Shown here one piece after another: positions 30,448-38,695 of a DNA stretch of 64,000 nucleotides; position 1 is the stretch's first letter, and each line of letters opens with the position of its first letter. The notes below the pieces were generated by a model, which was given only the letters and a program-made list of their open reading frames with translations, did no database searches and had not been told where the DNA came from. Source of the stretch: Neolewinella persica DSM 23188 (GTDB lineage Bacteria; Bacteroidota; Bacteroidia; Chitinophagales; Saprospiraceae); assembly GCF_000373105.1 (NCBI RefSeq), contig NZ_KB890428.1, positions 1 to 64,000 of the forward strand, read 5' to 3'. The translations under genes were made by a program, and so were the position numbers.

Positions 30448-33400
30448 TCACCCCACCAGCCCCAACAAATAAACCGCCCCGATAAACTCCCGGTTAGTTC
30501 CCTCAATCTCCGTCTGCCCGGCGCTGGAGTAGAACTGCTCCCGCAGGTGCCGCAGGCACCCCTCCAAAGCATGCAGTGCCAGCACCATCACCCGGAGGTG
30601 CTCATACTGCTGGACGTCCGTCGTCTGCAGCTTGGCTAAGCGGGCGCCGCGCAGCGGCTGGTTATTGACGAAGTGGTCGTAAAGGTCAAAGAAGTTGGCG
30701 GGGGAGTATCCCTGGAAATCCCGCAGGCGACGCAGGGCAACTTTGGCGGCTTCCTCCGGGCCAAAGATGGTCTCCGGAGAAGCTTCGCCCCGAAAAAAGG
30801 CGTCGATCTGGTGACGGAGGTTGTCCCGCTTAACCTTCTCGTCTGCCTTGGGCAAGAGCAGGAAGTCCAGGAACTTCCTGGCCAGCTCTCTGGCCCTGGT
30901 TTTGGGGTCTTCGCTCAGTTCCCGGTAGCCAAAGTAGTTCCGCGCCAGATCCCGCATCGTCAGTAGGTTATTCTTGCGGGGGGCGTGCAGATCGTCGTAG
31001 TAAGTACGTTCGATGGCGTGGGGCGCATAGTCGTATTCCACCACTTCAATGCGTGACCAGAAATCTGCCGTAAAGGGCTCGTCATCCTGGCGGTAGATGG
31101 CCCCAAGGTTGGCGGCGGCGCAGAGCAGGATATTGTCGCCGATCTTGTAGGCCGTACCGTCGGGTGCCAGGAACACGTCACTCCCCGCAAAGAAGGGGTT
31201 CAGCGATTTCCGCAGGGCCTCTGGCCACTCCTTGATCTCTTCGATATTGATCAGGCTATTTGGTGTAGTGATGGCTTTGGTAAAGCCCGCAGGAGTGGTG
31301 TAGGGGCCGTTTTCTCCGAATTTTATGGCCGTTACCAGACTGTTCTTAGTCTGCCATTTATCCGAGGCGTGCTCGAAGTACTCCCGGTTCATGACGGCGG
31401 CGACAAACTTGAGAAAGGCACTCTTTCCCGTACTTGGCGGCCCGGACAGCAGAATGATTCCCGCACCCGTAGTTAGCTGTAGCTTAGCCTTAATGATAAA
31501 CTCCCGGAGCTTCTCCTGAAAGTAGGGGGTCTCATCAATAAACTCTGGCGTAATAACCGGGACATTTCGCGACCGCTTCCGCTCCAGGTCCTCCCGGTAT
31601 TTCTTTTCCAATACACAGCGCAGGCCTTTTTTACTGGCTTCGCCCTCCGGCAGCAGCTCCTTCAGCAGTTCAGGTTTGAACTGCGGAAAGTCGGCGGCTT
31701 GCTTCAGGCCATTGGCCATCTCCCACAGCGCGTTACAAAGCTCATAGCTGTTCTCTTGGGCAACGTAGTAATCATAAGCCGCAAAGAAGTCCTGCTGTTG
31801 GCTCCCGCTGATCTCGAAGGCTCGGCCGCTGCGAAGGTTGTCCGTAGTGGTGGGGAGGTAAACCTCTTTGTCCGTGTTGCGAATAAACGTAGCGGCGTAA
31901 ATATCCGGCTGGCCCTTCTTTTCGATGACCTCCAGGTCCCACTTGGGAAAGGTTTGTAAGCTGGACTCCAGGTCAACAAACAGGTCCGGGTCATTCTGGA
32001 TGAAGGCGTACTTTCCTTCAAAGGCGACCATCCGCTCCATGTCCTCCCGGTTGCGTTCCAGGATACGGCGTTCGAGTCGCTGGCGCAGTTCCCGCGCCAA
32101 CCTGACGTCGTTGAACTGGGTTTCGATCCGCCCCGTGTCCTTCAGAATGTCCTGATAGGCAGCTGTCTTGGCAAGTTCCAAATCCGAAAAGCTCCCCGAA
32201 TGGTTGCCTACGAAGAAATCGATACTCTCCTGCACCATCTGTGCCAGCTGTAGTTTGGCAGCGTTGACCTCGGCATTTTTACGATCCTGTTCCTGCTTGA
32301 GGATGGAACGTCGCAGGTTCACCGCCTTATGCAGTCTGTTCTGGATGCCGGCAGGTGACAGGCGCTGCTCACTGGCGATGCTCTGCAACACGAAGGGCTG
32401 CTTCAGCAAGCTCATCAACTCTACCGAGGCGGGGTGGGTGGCCAGCAGATTCTCCAGTTGGCGAAATTCGTGGGTGTTGGTAATGGCCAACTCTATTTGC
32501 TCAATTTCACGGGTGATGAACTCCTGCAGGCTGTTGCCATCTTTGGCGATCTGCTCGGAAAAAGCGGCGTTCATCTCCCGTTGGATGATCCGGAATTCGG
32601 TGATGACTTCCGCTACGCCCTCACCCGTCGTCATGCCGTCCAACTCGTCGGAGGCTGCCCTGATGCCATTGATGATGTCGCGGTAGGCCGCTGGATCTTC
32701 GATGCTGTCCATCGCGGCGCGGTAGCCGCGCGCTTTTTCGATGAGCTGCTGTGCTCTGGTGGTTTCTACCAGGCCGCGGACCCGCCGCTCTACGGGCCGG
32801 ACGATGTTATTGATGGTGCTCTGCAGCCGTCGGCCAACTAAAAGTATTCCCTCCCGCTCCGCCACCTGTGTCAGCTCTTCTCCAATATTGGTGCGGGCAA
32901 TCGCAATTTTTTCCCGAACGTCCAGCAACCTTTCATAATCCTGCCCGGCGTCCGCCAGCAGGTGTTCGATATTGGTTTCGAAATCGTACCGGGCCACTTC
33001 TACTGCGGAGGGAAGTTGGTCTGCTTTTTCCGGTAAAGCATCGGCTATCGGGCGTGCATAATTGGTTTTGGTAAAAAGGCTTTCCCCCTTAAAGAACTGA
33101 GATAAGTTTTTGAAGGCGGTGGCAAAATTGGCCTCGTCTTCCGGTAATTCCAGGTCGGGAGCGTTGGTTCGAACCTTCACCAGGGTTTTCTTCATTGACT
33201 CCCGGCCTACCACGCTACCCATAGCGTCAAGTTGGAAGCCCGGAGCGAACTTACCCAGTTCAGCGATCTCTGCAACTTCAGGCTGTGTGATGTCGTAAAC
33301 GGTAATGATGCCGTCGCTTCCCTGGGCGAAGAGGGTAGCGAGGTTTTCATCGGCCCTGACCAGATTAGCAGACTTGGTCAGCTTGATGGTTTGTGACCAT

Positions 33401-34371
33401 TTTCCCGGAACTACAGACCGATGGGTATTGATGATGGTTACTTCATTACTGGAAATTAGGGCAACGATCAGGTTTGGGTCACCGGCCAACAGGTGGTAGC
33501 AATTCTGGTAGAGGTCGACCTTCAGAAGGTTGTTCGTATTGTCGAGCAGACTGTCGATCTCAAGCAATCCGTCACTGTGCGTCAGCTGGTAACGATCGGT
33601 GTTGAAGGTGGTCTCGTAGCCATCTGCGGTAAAGAAATCCTGGATGTCCTTACTCCGGAAAACCAGTGCTTGCTCGAGCTGTTTGGGGTTGTTTGTCCTG
33701 GTAATGAGCCACCGCGATGTTGGTAGCAGTATTCCTTCAGTATCCCTCGTTTCGATCAGCACCGCCATACCACTGCGCTTATTCAGGGTCGTAATGATGA
33801 TGTTCCCAATCGGGGTAAGGTGAACGTAGCCATTACTTCCCTGCAACTTGGTGCCAAGGTAGCCGTTCAGGAAGTCTTTAAAATGCTGGAATTCGCCAAC
33901 GATGATACTTTTGAAATCCTCAGAATTGCCCCTGAAATTATACTGTGCTTTGAATCGTCGTTCATCCGCTTTGGTAGTTTCAAGCCCAAATTTCTTTCGT
34001 AATCCTGCTGAGAGGCTCTTTCCGCCCGCTTCGTAAACTTCGTCGATAATTTCCCGGAATTTATCCGGGTTATTCATTTCAAGCGTTGAGCTTCCGCGTA
34101 GATTTTTCATTACGCTGTCGGTACTCTCCCGGTCGAGTTCCGGATAATGATCCGGCAGGTAATGGTCGACGTCAATCAATCTGCCCCGGGTATTGTAGAA
34201 GCTCAGCGCCGGACTGTTTTCGTATTCAACGACCACAATATCATCGTCCGCCGCTTCGCCGTGCAACAAGTGAATTTCACGGATGGGCAGGTTCCTTACT
34301 TCAAGGTGCGGGTCGGCTTCAAAATGATCGGAAAGAAGCTGAAATTTAAACTGTTCTATTAAGGTGGACAT
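30448..34371 (-). CDS. Large DNA-repair-ATPase-family AAA protein
   Basis: 1307 aa from the ATG at 34371 (an in-frame TTG is 21 bp upstream). The block ITTLNKRSGMAVLIETRDTE, SRWLITRTNNPKQLEQALVF, FTADGYETTFNTDRYQLTHS and SVVGRESMKKTLVKVRTNAP is that of proteins annotated 'DNA repair ATPase'. A long charged, coiled-coil middle (about 440-800) follows. The C-terminal AAA region has Walker A GPPSTGKS near residue 975, then NIEEIKEWP and a sensor-like ILLCAAANLG. As I recall, homologues run to about 1600 residues, so this one has a shorter N-terminus. Repair function is a database name, not proven. Both flanks carry repeats A and B. Confidence 0.75.
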   Translation of the reverse strand: MSTLIEQFKFQLLSDHFEADPHLEVRNLPIREIHLLHGEAADDDIVVVEYENSPALSFYNTRGRLIDVDHYLPDHYPELDRESTDSVMKNLRGSSTLEMNNPDKFREIIDEVYEAGGKSLSAGLRKKFGLETTKADERRFKAQYNFRGNSEDFKSIIVGEFQHFKDFLNGYLGTKLQGSNGYVHLTPIGNIIITTLNKRSGMAVLIETRDTEGILLPTSRWLITRTNNPKQLEQALVFRSKDIQDFFTADGYETTFNTDRYQLTHSDGLLEIDSLLDNTNNLLKVDLYQNCYHLLAGDPNLIVALISSNEVTIINTHRSVVPGKWSQTIKLTKSANLVRADENLATLFAQGSDGIITVYDITQPEVAEIAELGKFAPGFQLDAMGSVVGRESMKKTLVKVRTNAPDLELPEDEANFATAFKNLSQFFKGESLFTKTNYARPIADALPEKADQLPSAVEVARYDFETNIEHLLADAGQDYERLLDVREKIAIARTNIGEELTQVAEREGILLVGRRLQSTINNIVRPVERRVRGLVETTRAQQLIEKARGYRAAMDSIEDPAAYRDIINGIRAASDELDGMTTGEGVAEVITEFRIIQREMNAAFSEQIAKDGNSLQEFITREIEQIELAITNTHEFRQLENLLATHPASVELMSLLKQPFVLQSIASEQRLSPAGIQNRLHKAVNLRRSILKQEQDRKNAEVNAAKLQLAQMVQESIDFFVGNHSGSFSDLELAKTAAYQDILKDTGRIETQFNDVRLARELRQRLERRILERNREDMERMVAFEGKYAFIQNDPDLFVDLESSLQTFPKWDLEVIEKKGQPDIYAATFIRNTDKEVYLPTTTDNLRSGRAFEISGSQQQDFFAAYDYYVAQENSYELCNALWEMANGLKQAADFPQFKPELLKELLPEGEASKKGLRCVLEKKYREDLERKRSRNVPVITPEFIDETPYFQEKLREFIIKAKLQLTTGAGIILLSGPPSTGKSAFLKFVAAVMNREYFEHASDKWQTKNSLVTAIKFGENGPYTTPAGFTKAITTPNSLINIEEIKEWPEALRKSLNPFFAGSDVFLAPDGTAYKIGDNILLCAAANLGAIYRQDDEPFTADFWSRIEVVEYDYAPHAIERTYYDDLHAPRKNNLLTMRDLARNYFGYRELSEDPKTRARELARKFLDFLLLPKADEKVKRDNLRHQIDAFFRGEASPETIFGPEEAAKVALRRLRDFQGYSPANFFDLYDHFVNNQPLRGARLAKLQTTDVQQYEHLRVMVLALHALEGCLRHLREQFYSSAGQTEIEGTNREFIGAVYLLGLVG

Positions 34372-34439
34372 AGGATGTTGGGTGTTGGACAAAGCTACTA
34401 TTTTCAGGAGAATAATTGAATGGGTGAATAATTGAATAA

Positions 34440-34520
34440 GCTACCGCAGAACCGTTCGCTTCGCTGCGCTTACTCACCCTGGCGAAAGAGCGAAGCGAAT
34501 TGAGTGGTTACAGCGGCAGC
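34440..34520. repeat. Repeat family B palindrome, copy 2
   Basis: GCTACCGCAGAACCGTTCGC ... to ...ACAGCGGCAGC, 81 bp, with TTCGCTTCGCTGCGC pairing to GAGCGAAGCGAA. It sits just upstream of the DNA-repair-type ATPase gene and 40 bp from a repeat A unit. Confidence 0.55.
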
Positions 34521-34559
34521 ACTACGAGACTACTGAACTATCTACTACAAGACTAATCA

Positions 34560-34587
34560 GGGCGCGGCCGCAGGATGCAAAGAAAGG
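34560..34587 (+). repeat. Dispersed intergenic repeat A, single unit
   Basis: GGGCGCGGCCGCAGGATGCA..., GGATGCAA sub-variant, in the divergent gap between the DNA-repair-type ATPase and MarC genes. Confidence 0.7.
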
Positions 34588-34708
34588 ATAACCAAGCAAT
34601 GCACTTACCTTCGCATTAAACTTTGCCCTCCAACGAAACGTTGGTGCCTTTTCGCCTACTGCTTAGTCTGTAAAAGCAAACAGATTTAATCAGCCAAATA
34701 CGAATCTA

Positions 34709-35335
34709 TTGCTAACCTTCTTTCTAGCCACCCTTGGCTCCCTTTTTTCAGTCGTTAACCCCCTCGGCGCAGTGCCCATTTATCTCACCCTTACGTCGGA
34801 CATGACGGCAAAGGTCAGGGAGTTGATGGCGCGTAAAACTGCCATGTGGTTTCTGCTTATCCTGGTGGTATTCTTCTTCGCCGGCACCTTTATTCTGGAA
34901 TTTTTCGGCATCAGCCTGAACGCCCTCCGCATTGCCGGAGGCCTCATCATCGTGAATAGTGGCTATGGACTACTGAACAGCAAGTTCGAAGAGCGGCGCA
35001 TCAGCCATGAAATCGAAGAAGAGGCCCAGGAAGCTGATGACATCAGCTTCACGCCCATGGCGATGCCAATGCTTTCTGGTCCGGGTAGTATTTCTCTGCT
35101 CATCAGCCTGTTTGCACAGCAAAGTGAGTGGGTTAGCCGTGGACTCATCATTGGCGTTATTGCCGTGATGGCGGGGTTGATCTGGCTGGTCCTGCACTTC
35201 GCACCAAATTTGTTCCGCCTGCTTGGCCGGGGCGGCCTTGCCGCCCTCAGCCGGATCATGGGCTTCCTCGTCATGGCTATCGGTATCGAAATGTTGATTG
35301 CTGGTGTGGTGAGCTTGGTCAGAAGTATGATCTAG
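34709..35335 (+). CDS. MarC-family integral membrane protein
   Basis: 208 aa with about six hydrophobic segments. The first, FFLATLGSLFSVVNPLGAVP, carries the family's NP-GAxP motif. FGISLNALRIAGGLIIVNSGY and PMAMPMLSGPGSISLLI are also typical of MarC/YchE proteins. The start is a TTG at 34709, giving the standard N-terminus; no ATG is available in frame upstream. Cytoplasmic-membrane protein of unknown function (the multiple-antibiotic-resistance name is historical). It is divergent from the large ATPase with repeats A and B between. Confidence 0.87.
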   Translation: MLTFFLATLGSLFSVVNPLGAVPIYLTLTSDMTAKVRELMARKTAMWFLLILVVFFFAGTFILEFFGISLNALRIAGGLIIVNSGYGLLNSKFEERRISHEIEEEAQEADDISFTPMAMPMLSGPGSISLLISLFAQQSEWVSRGLIIGVIAVMAGLIWLVLHFAPNLFRLLGRGGLAALSRIMGFLVMAIGIEMLIAGVVSLVRSMI

Positions 35336-35404
35336 CAGGCTTGTTTCCGGGGCTTCTGGCCTTGAAATGAGATGAGTTGAAGGCCGGGTAAACCATGCCT
35401 TGAT

Positions 35405-35431
35405 CCTTTCTTTGCACCTGCGGCCCCGCCC
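35405..35431 (-). repeat. Dispersed intergenic repeat A, single inverted unit
   Basis: CTTTCTTTGCACCTGCGGCC then CCGCC, 70 bp downstream of marC and directly before a repeat B copy. Confidence 0.75.
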
Positions 35432-35483
35432 TAGTAGTGAATGAGAGAATAATGGAACAATGGAATGAGGGAATAATGGAATG

Positions 35484-35565
35484 GCTTCCGCACATGCCAC
35501 TCACTTCGCTGTGCTTGTTCGCTATGGTGAGCAAGCACAGCGTCGCGAACGGTAACAGCGGCAGC
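35484..35565. repeat. Repeat family B palindrome, copy 3 (inverted orientation)
   Basis: GCTTCCGCACATGCCACTCA ... to ...GGTAACAGCGGCAGC. Read on the minus strand it aligns along its full length with copy 1. Strong inner stem GCTGTGCTTG / CAAGCACAGC. Flanks are AATGGAATG-type and CATTCACTCATTC-type low-complexity arms (35441-35608). Confidence 0.6.
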
Positions 35566-35633
35566 CATTCACTCATTCGTTCATTCACTATTCGCCCATT
35601 CACTTATTGCAATACATCCCGTAGCTTACGGCC

Positions 35634-36779
35634 ATGAAAACGCCCTGCCTGATATTTGCGCTGCTGTTCGTCCTTGGTAGCTTTCCCACTTGTTCCGTAA
35701 ATCTCCCCACTGATAAAGATGGAGATCAGGACACTGTTTCCGCCTACGTTGGCAGCTATACGCGCGACGAAGGTTGGGTAAACGGTAAAGGCAGTGGTGT
35801 AACTGAAATCGATGTCCGCGTCAGTACCGGCCGTATTCTGGAACAACGCGAAATTTCCGATATCACGAATGCCTCCTTTGTCGTTGAATCTGCCGATGAG
35901 CGCTACCTCTATGTCGTCAGCGAACTGTCGCGGGAAGATGAACCGACGGGCTTTATCCACGTGCTTGACGTTGAAAATAACTATAAGGAAATTTCCAAAA
36001 TTCCTACCGACGGAAAAGCGCCTTGTCACATCGAACTTGACAATACCGGTAATTACGTCATCACGACCAATTACGTTGGTGGCGTTTCGAAAATGTATCG
36101 CCGGCAGACAGACGGGACTCTGCTGCCCATTGATCGCTTTGATGCATCAAGTACTGGTCGGTCTTCTCACCTTCACTCGGCCCAATTCTCTCCCGATAAC
36201 CGGATTGTCGCGATCGCCGACCTCGGCCTCGATCAAATCAATTTATTTTACCTCGATACCGCCAACGGCCAACTGATACCACACAAACAGGGCTCCGTCA
36301 AGCTGGCCGATAAGGCAGGCCCCAGGCACATGGTCTGGTCCGGTAACGGGAAATTTCTTTACGTCATCAATGAGCTGAACAGTACCATAAACGTCCTGGG
36401 TTACGATGAAAAGCCGGACCGGTTCACTATCCTTCAAACCATTCCCACTCTTCCCGCGGGTTGGACGGGGAATAACTCGACGGCAGATATCCACCTGCAC
36501 CCCAACGGAAAATTTCTCTACGGTTCTAACCGTGGCCATAATAGCATCGCCGGCTTCCTCGTCGACCAAAAAACCGGCCTGCTGACGGCCAAGGGCCATG
36601 AGTCCACCCGCGGCGATGCACCCCGAAATTTCAGCCTGAGCCCTGATGGCCGCTTCCTCTATGCTGCCAACCAAAACAGCAGCACAATTACGGTCTTTAG
36701 CCTGAACGAGAAGAGCGGGCAGCTTACCTATATGGAACAGGGCTTTGTAACTGGGACACCGGTTTGTATTGAGTTTTAG
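35634..36779 (+). CDS. Lactonase-family beta-propeller lipoprotein (6-phosphogluconolactonase-like)
   Basis: 381 aa. The signal MKTPCLIFALLFVLGSFPTC ends in a plausible lipobox (FPTC). The mature protein is a seven-bladed propeller of the lactonase/Pgl type: AYVGSYTRDEGWVNG opens it, and NASFVVESADERYLYVVSE, PCHIELDNTGNYVITTNYVG, SSHLHSAQFSPDNR and ADIHLHPNGKFLYGSNRGHN are the recurring blades. Homologues hydrolyse 6-phosphogluconolactone or other lactones. As an exported lipoprotein this one more likely acts on an external lactone or merely binds. A nested inverted repeat follows the gene. Confidence 0.87.
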   Translation: MKTPCLIFALLFVLGSFPTCSVNLPTDKDGDQDTVSAYVGSYTRDEGWVNGKGSGVTEIDVRVSTGRILEQREISDITNASFVVESADERYLYVVSELSREDEPTGFIHVLDVENNYKEISKIPTDGKAPCHIELDNTGNYVITTNYVGGVSKMYRRQTDGTLLPIDRFDASSTGRSSHLHSAQFSPDNRIVAIADLGLDQINLFYLDTANGQLIPHKQGSVKLADKAGPRHMVWSGNGKFLYVINELNSTINVLGYDEKPDRFTILQTIPTLPAGWTGNNSTADIHLHPNGKFLYGSNRGHNSIAGFLVDQKTGLLTAKGHESTRGDAPRNFSLSPDGRFLYAANQNSSTITVFSLNEKSGQLTYMEQGFVTGTPVCIEF

Positions 36780-36794
36780 GGCTAGAGAAGGAAT

Positions 36795-36857
36795 AACCAT
36801 TAAGGATTTCTCTTCTGCTGCTAAGCAGCTCTTAATACCTAATTGTCCTTAATGGTT
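36795..36857. terminator. Nested inverted repeat between lactonase and rtcB genes
   Basis: AACCATTAAGGA (36795-36806) pairs perfectly with TCCTTAATGGTT (36846-36857). Inside, GCTGCTAAGCAGC forms a second stem. The structure starts 15 bp after the lactonase stop codon. No U-tract follows, so it is either a weak terminator/processing site or a small palindromic element. Confidence 0.4.
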
Positions 36858-36904
36858 CCAATCTCCGCAACTTCCGCCAGTTGCCACAACGTTCTCTCCC
36901 CGTC

Positions 36905-38305
36905 ATGTCAAAAAAACTCCGCACCAAAGACCTCGTGAAGCTCGGGTGGCCCAAACGGGCCGCGGGCCTGGCCATTACGGTTCTTTCCGCCAGCTTCAAG
37001 CGAGAAGCTGAAGAATGGCGGATGGCAACGCTAAGCAACCTTCTGGCACATCCGGACAGCTTCGTTGATGATGAGAAATGGGGTGGGGTGGCACTGGCTT
37101 TGGGTGGTACCCCTGCCGTCGCTACGGCTAGCTACCACAAACCTGAAGTAAGGAAGTCACCGGGTGACTTCACGATTTTTGATAGCGATGCAGGCATTGC
37201 CCCCAATGCGGTCCAGCAATTATACGACGCTATGCGGCTGCCGGTGGCCGCAGCCGGTGCGCTGATGCCAGATGCTCACCAGGGCTACGGGCTGCCAATT
37301 GGTGGTGTGCTGGCAACAGTGGGCTCCGTTATTCCGTACGGTGTAGGGGTAGACATTGGTTGCCGAATGTGCCTGTCTGTCTTTGACCTTCCAGGAGAAC
37401 TGGCCGACAACGATCAGTCTCGTTTAGCCAGCATCCTGACCACCCAGACCGCCTTTGGGCTACAGTCGCAGGATCGGCCTAATGACCATCCGGTATTAGC
37501 GGATGAAACCTTTACGTATTTGCCAAAAGCGAAGGAATTGCTGGGCAAAGCAGCAAAGCAACTTGGGTCCAGCGGAGGCGGAAATCACTTCGTTGAATTC
37601 GGTAAGGTGACCCTGCCGGAACATAACGCTTTCAACCGCCCGGCAGGTAACTACCTGGCGCTGCTTTCCCATTCCGGTTCCCGGGGTATGGGCGCGAAAC
37701 TCGCACTTCATTATACGGACCTGGCCATGAAGGAATGTCGTTTGCCCAAAGCCCTGAAGAGCCTGGCCTGGCTTGATCTGCGCCACGATGCCGGCCGGGA
37801 ATACTGGGCAGCGATGACGCTGGCCGGAGATTACGCTTCTGCCTGCCACGATGACATCCATGCCCGAATTAGTAAGTCGTTGGGAGAACGCGCCATCGTC
37901 CGCGTAGAGAACCACCATAATTTTGCCTGGAAAGACACGTTACCTGATGGCCGGCAGGTCATCGTACACCGCAAAGGGGCCACCCCCGCAGCAAAAGGAG
38001 AATTAGGCATCATTCCCGGTTCCATGGCGGACCCCGGTTACATCGTTCGTGGACTGGGTAACCCCGCGTCGCTCAATTCCGCCAGCCATGGTGCCGGGAG
38101 GCATATGTCCCGCTCCGATGCGAAGAACGGAATTACTCCATCTTCACTAAAAACTTTGCTGCAGGAACGAAATGTTCACCTGATTGGGGGTGGGGTAGAT
38201 GAGGCACCTACGGCTTATAAAGATATTCGCAAGGTCATTGCCGGACAGGCGGAGTTGGTGGAAGTCCTGGGGGAGTTTATTCCTCGGGTGGTTCGGATGG
38301 CTTAG
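36905..38305 (+). CDS. rtcB: RtcB-family RNA ligase
   Basis: 466 aa from the ATG at 36905 (an in-frame TTG lies 24 bp upstream). RtcB joins 2',3'-cyclic phosphate or 3'-phosphate RNA ends to 5'-OH ends with GTP and Mn. Metal and GMP motifs are all present: MPDAHQGYGLPIGG, GVGVDIGCRM (metal Cys), GSSGGGNHFVEFG, HSGSRGMGAKLA, ENHHNFAW, HRKGATPAAKGELGIIPGS, and the guanylylated His in NSASHGAGRHMSR. No archease gene is adjacent. In bacteria the role is usually RNA repair under stress. It is not linked to an RtcR regulator here. Confidence 0.93.
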   Translation: MSKKLRTKDLVKLGWPKRAAGLAITVLSASFKREAEEWRMATLSNLLAHPDSFVDDEKWGGVALALGGTPAVATASYHKPEVRKSPGDFTIFDSDAGIAPNAVQQLYDAMRLPVAAAGALMPDAHQGYGLPIGGVLATVGSVIPYGVGVDIGCRMCLSVFDLPGELADNDQSRLASILTTQTAFGLQSQDRPNDHPVLADETFTYLPKAKELLGKAAKQLGSSGGGNHFVEFGKVTLPEHNAFNRPAGNYLALLSHSGSRGMGAKLALHYTDLAMKECRLPKALKSLAWLDLRHDAGREYWAAMTLAGDYASACHDDIHARISKSLGERAIVRVENHHNFAWKDTLPDGRQVIVHRKGATPAAKGELGIIPGSMADPGYIVRGLGNPASLNSASHGAGRHMSRSDAKNGITPSSLKTLLQERNVHLIGGGVDEAPTAYKDIRKVIAGQAELVEVLGEFIPRVVRMA

Positions 38306-38405
38306 AATCGGGCAGTACCGGTCCGCTAGGAAATGACCTGATAGTTAAGGGGGACCGGACTCACTCACCAATGATTTATTACAAGGGACAAGATTCGGAC
38401 AGAAA

Positions 38406-38430
38406 GGCGCGGGCGCAGGTGCAAAGAAAG
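38406..38430 (+). repeat. Dispersed intergenic repeat A, single unit
   Basis: GGCGCGGGCGCAGGTGCAAA..., 100 bp after rtcB. The rest of the 390-bp gap to the next gene has a weak CCGGTCC/GGACCGG pair near 38318-38358 and no convincing ORF. Confidence 0.7.
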
Positions 38431-38695
38431 ATTTGAAAAGCAAGGGTTGTCGGCAACGAAAATAAAGGGTATCAATTAATCCAGCGGTTACTTCCCTGAC
38501 CTCCATGCTTTGTTGCAGAAGGAGTGAAACAACCAGTTTGTATTTCGAATAGCTTTTCAACCACTTAAAAAATCTTCACCCAAAATTGATTTTTAGCGAT
38601 GAGTTTATCTACTTTTGGATAAACACCTCCAGATGATTTGGGCCGTACTTAGTCCGAAGTGATAATATTTTAGCCTTCTTAAACACCCTTTTAAC

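Noticed and set aside
38345-38560. 71-codon minus-strand ORF in the rtcB-T9SS gap
   Set aside because: It crosses a repeat A unit, has no signal, motif or codon pattern, and no neighbour suggests a gene.
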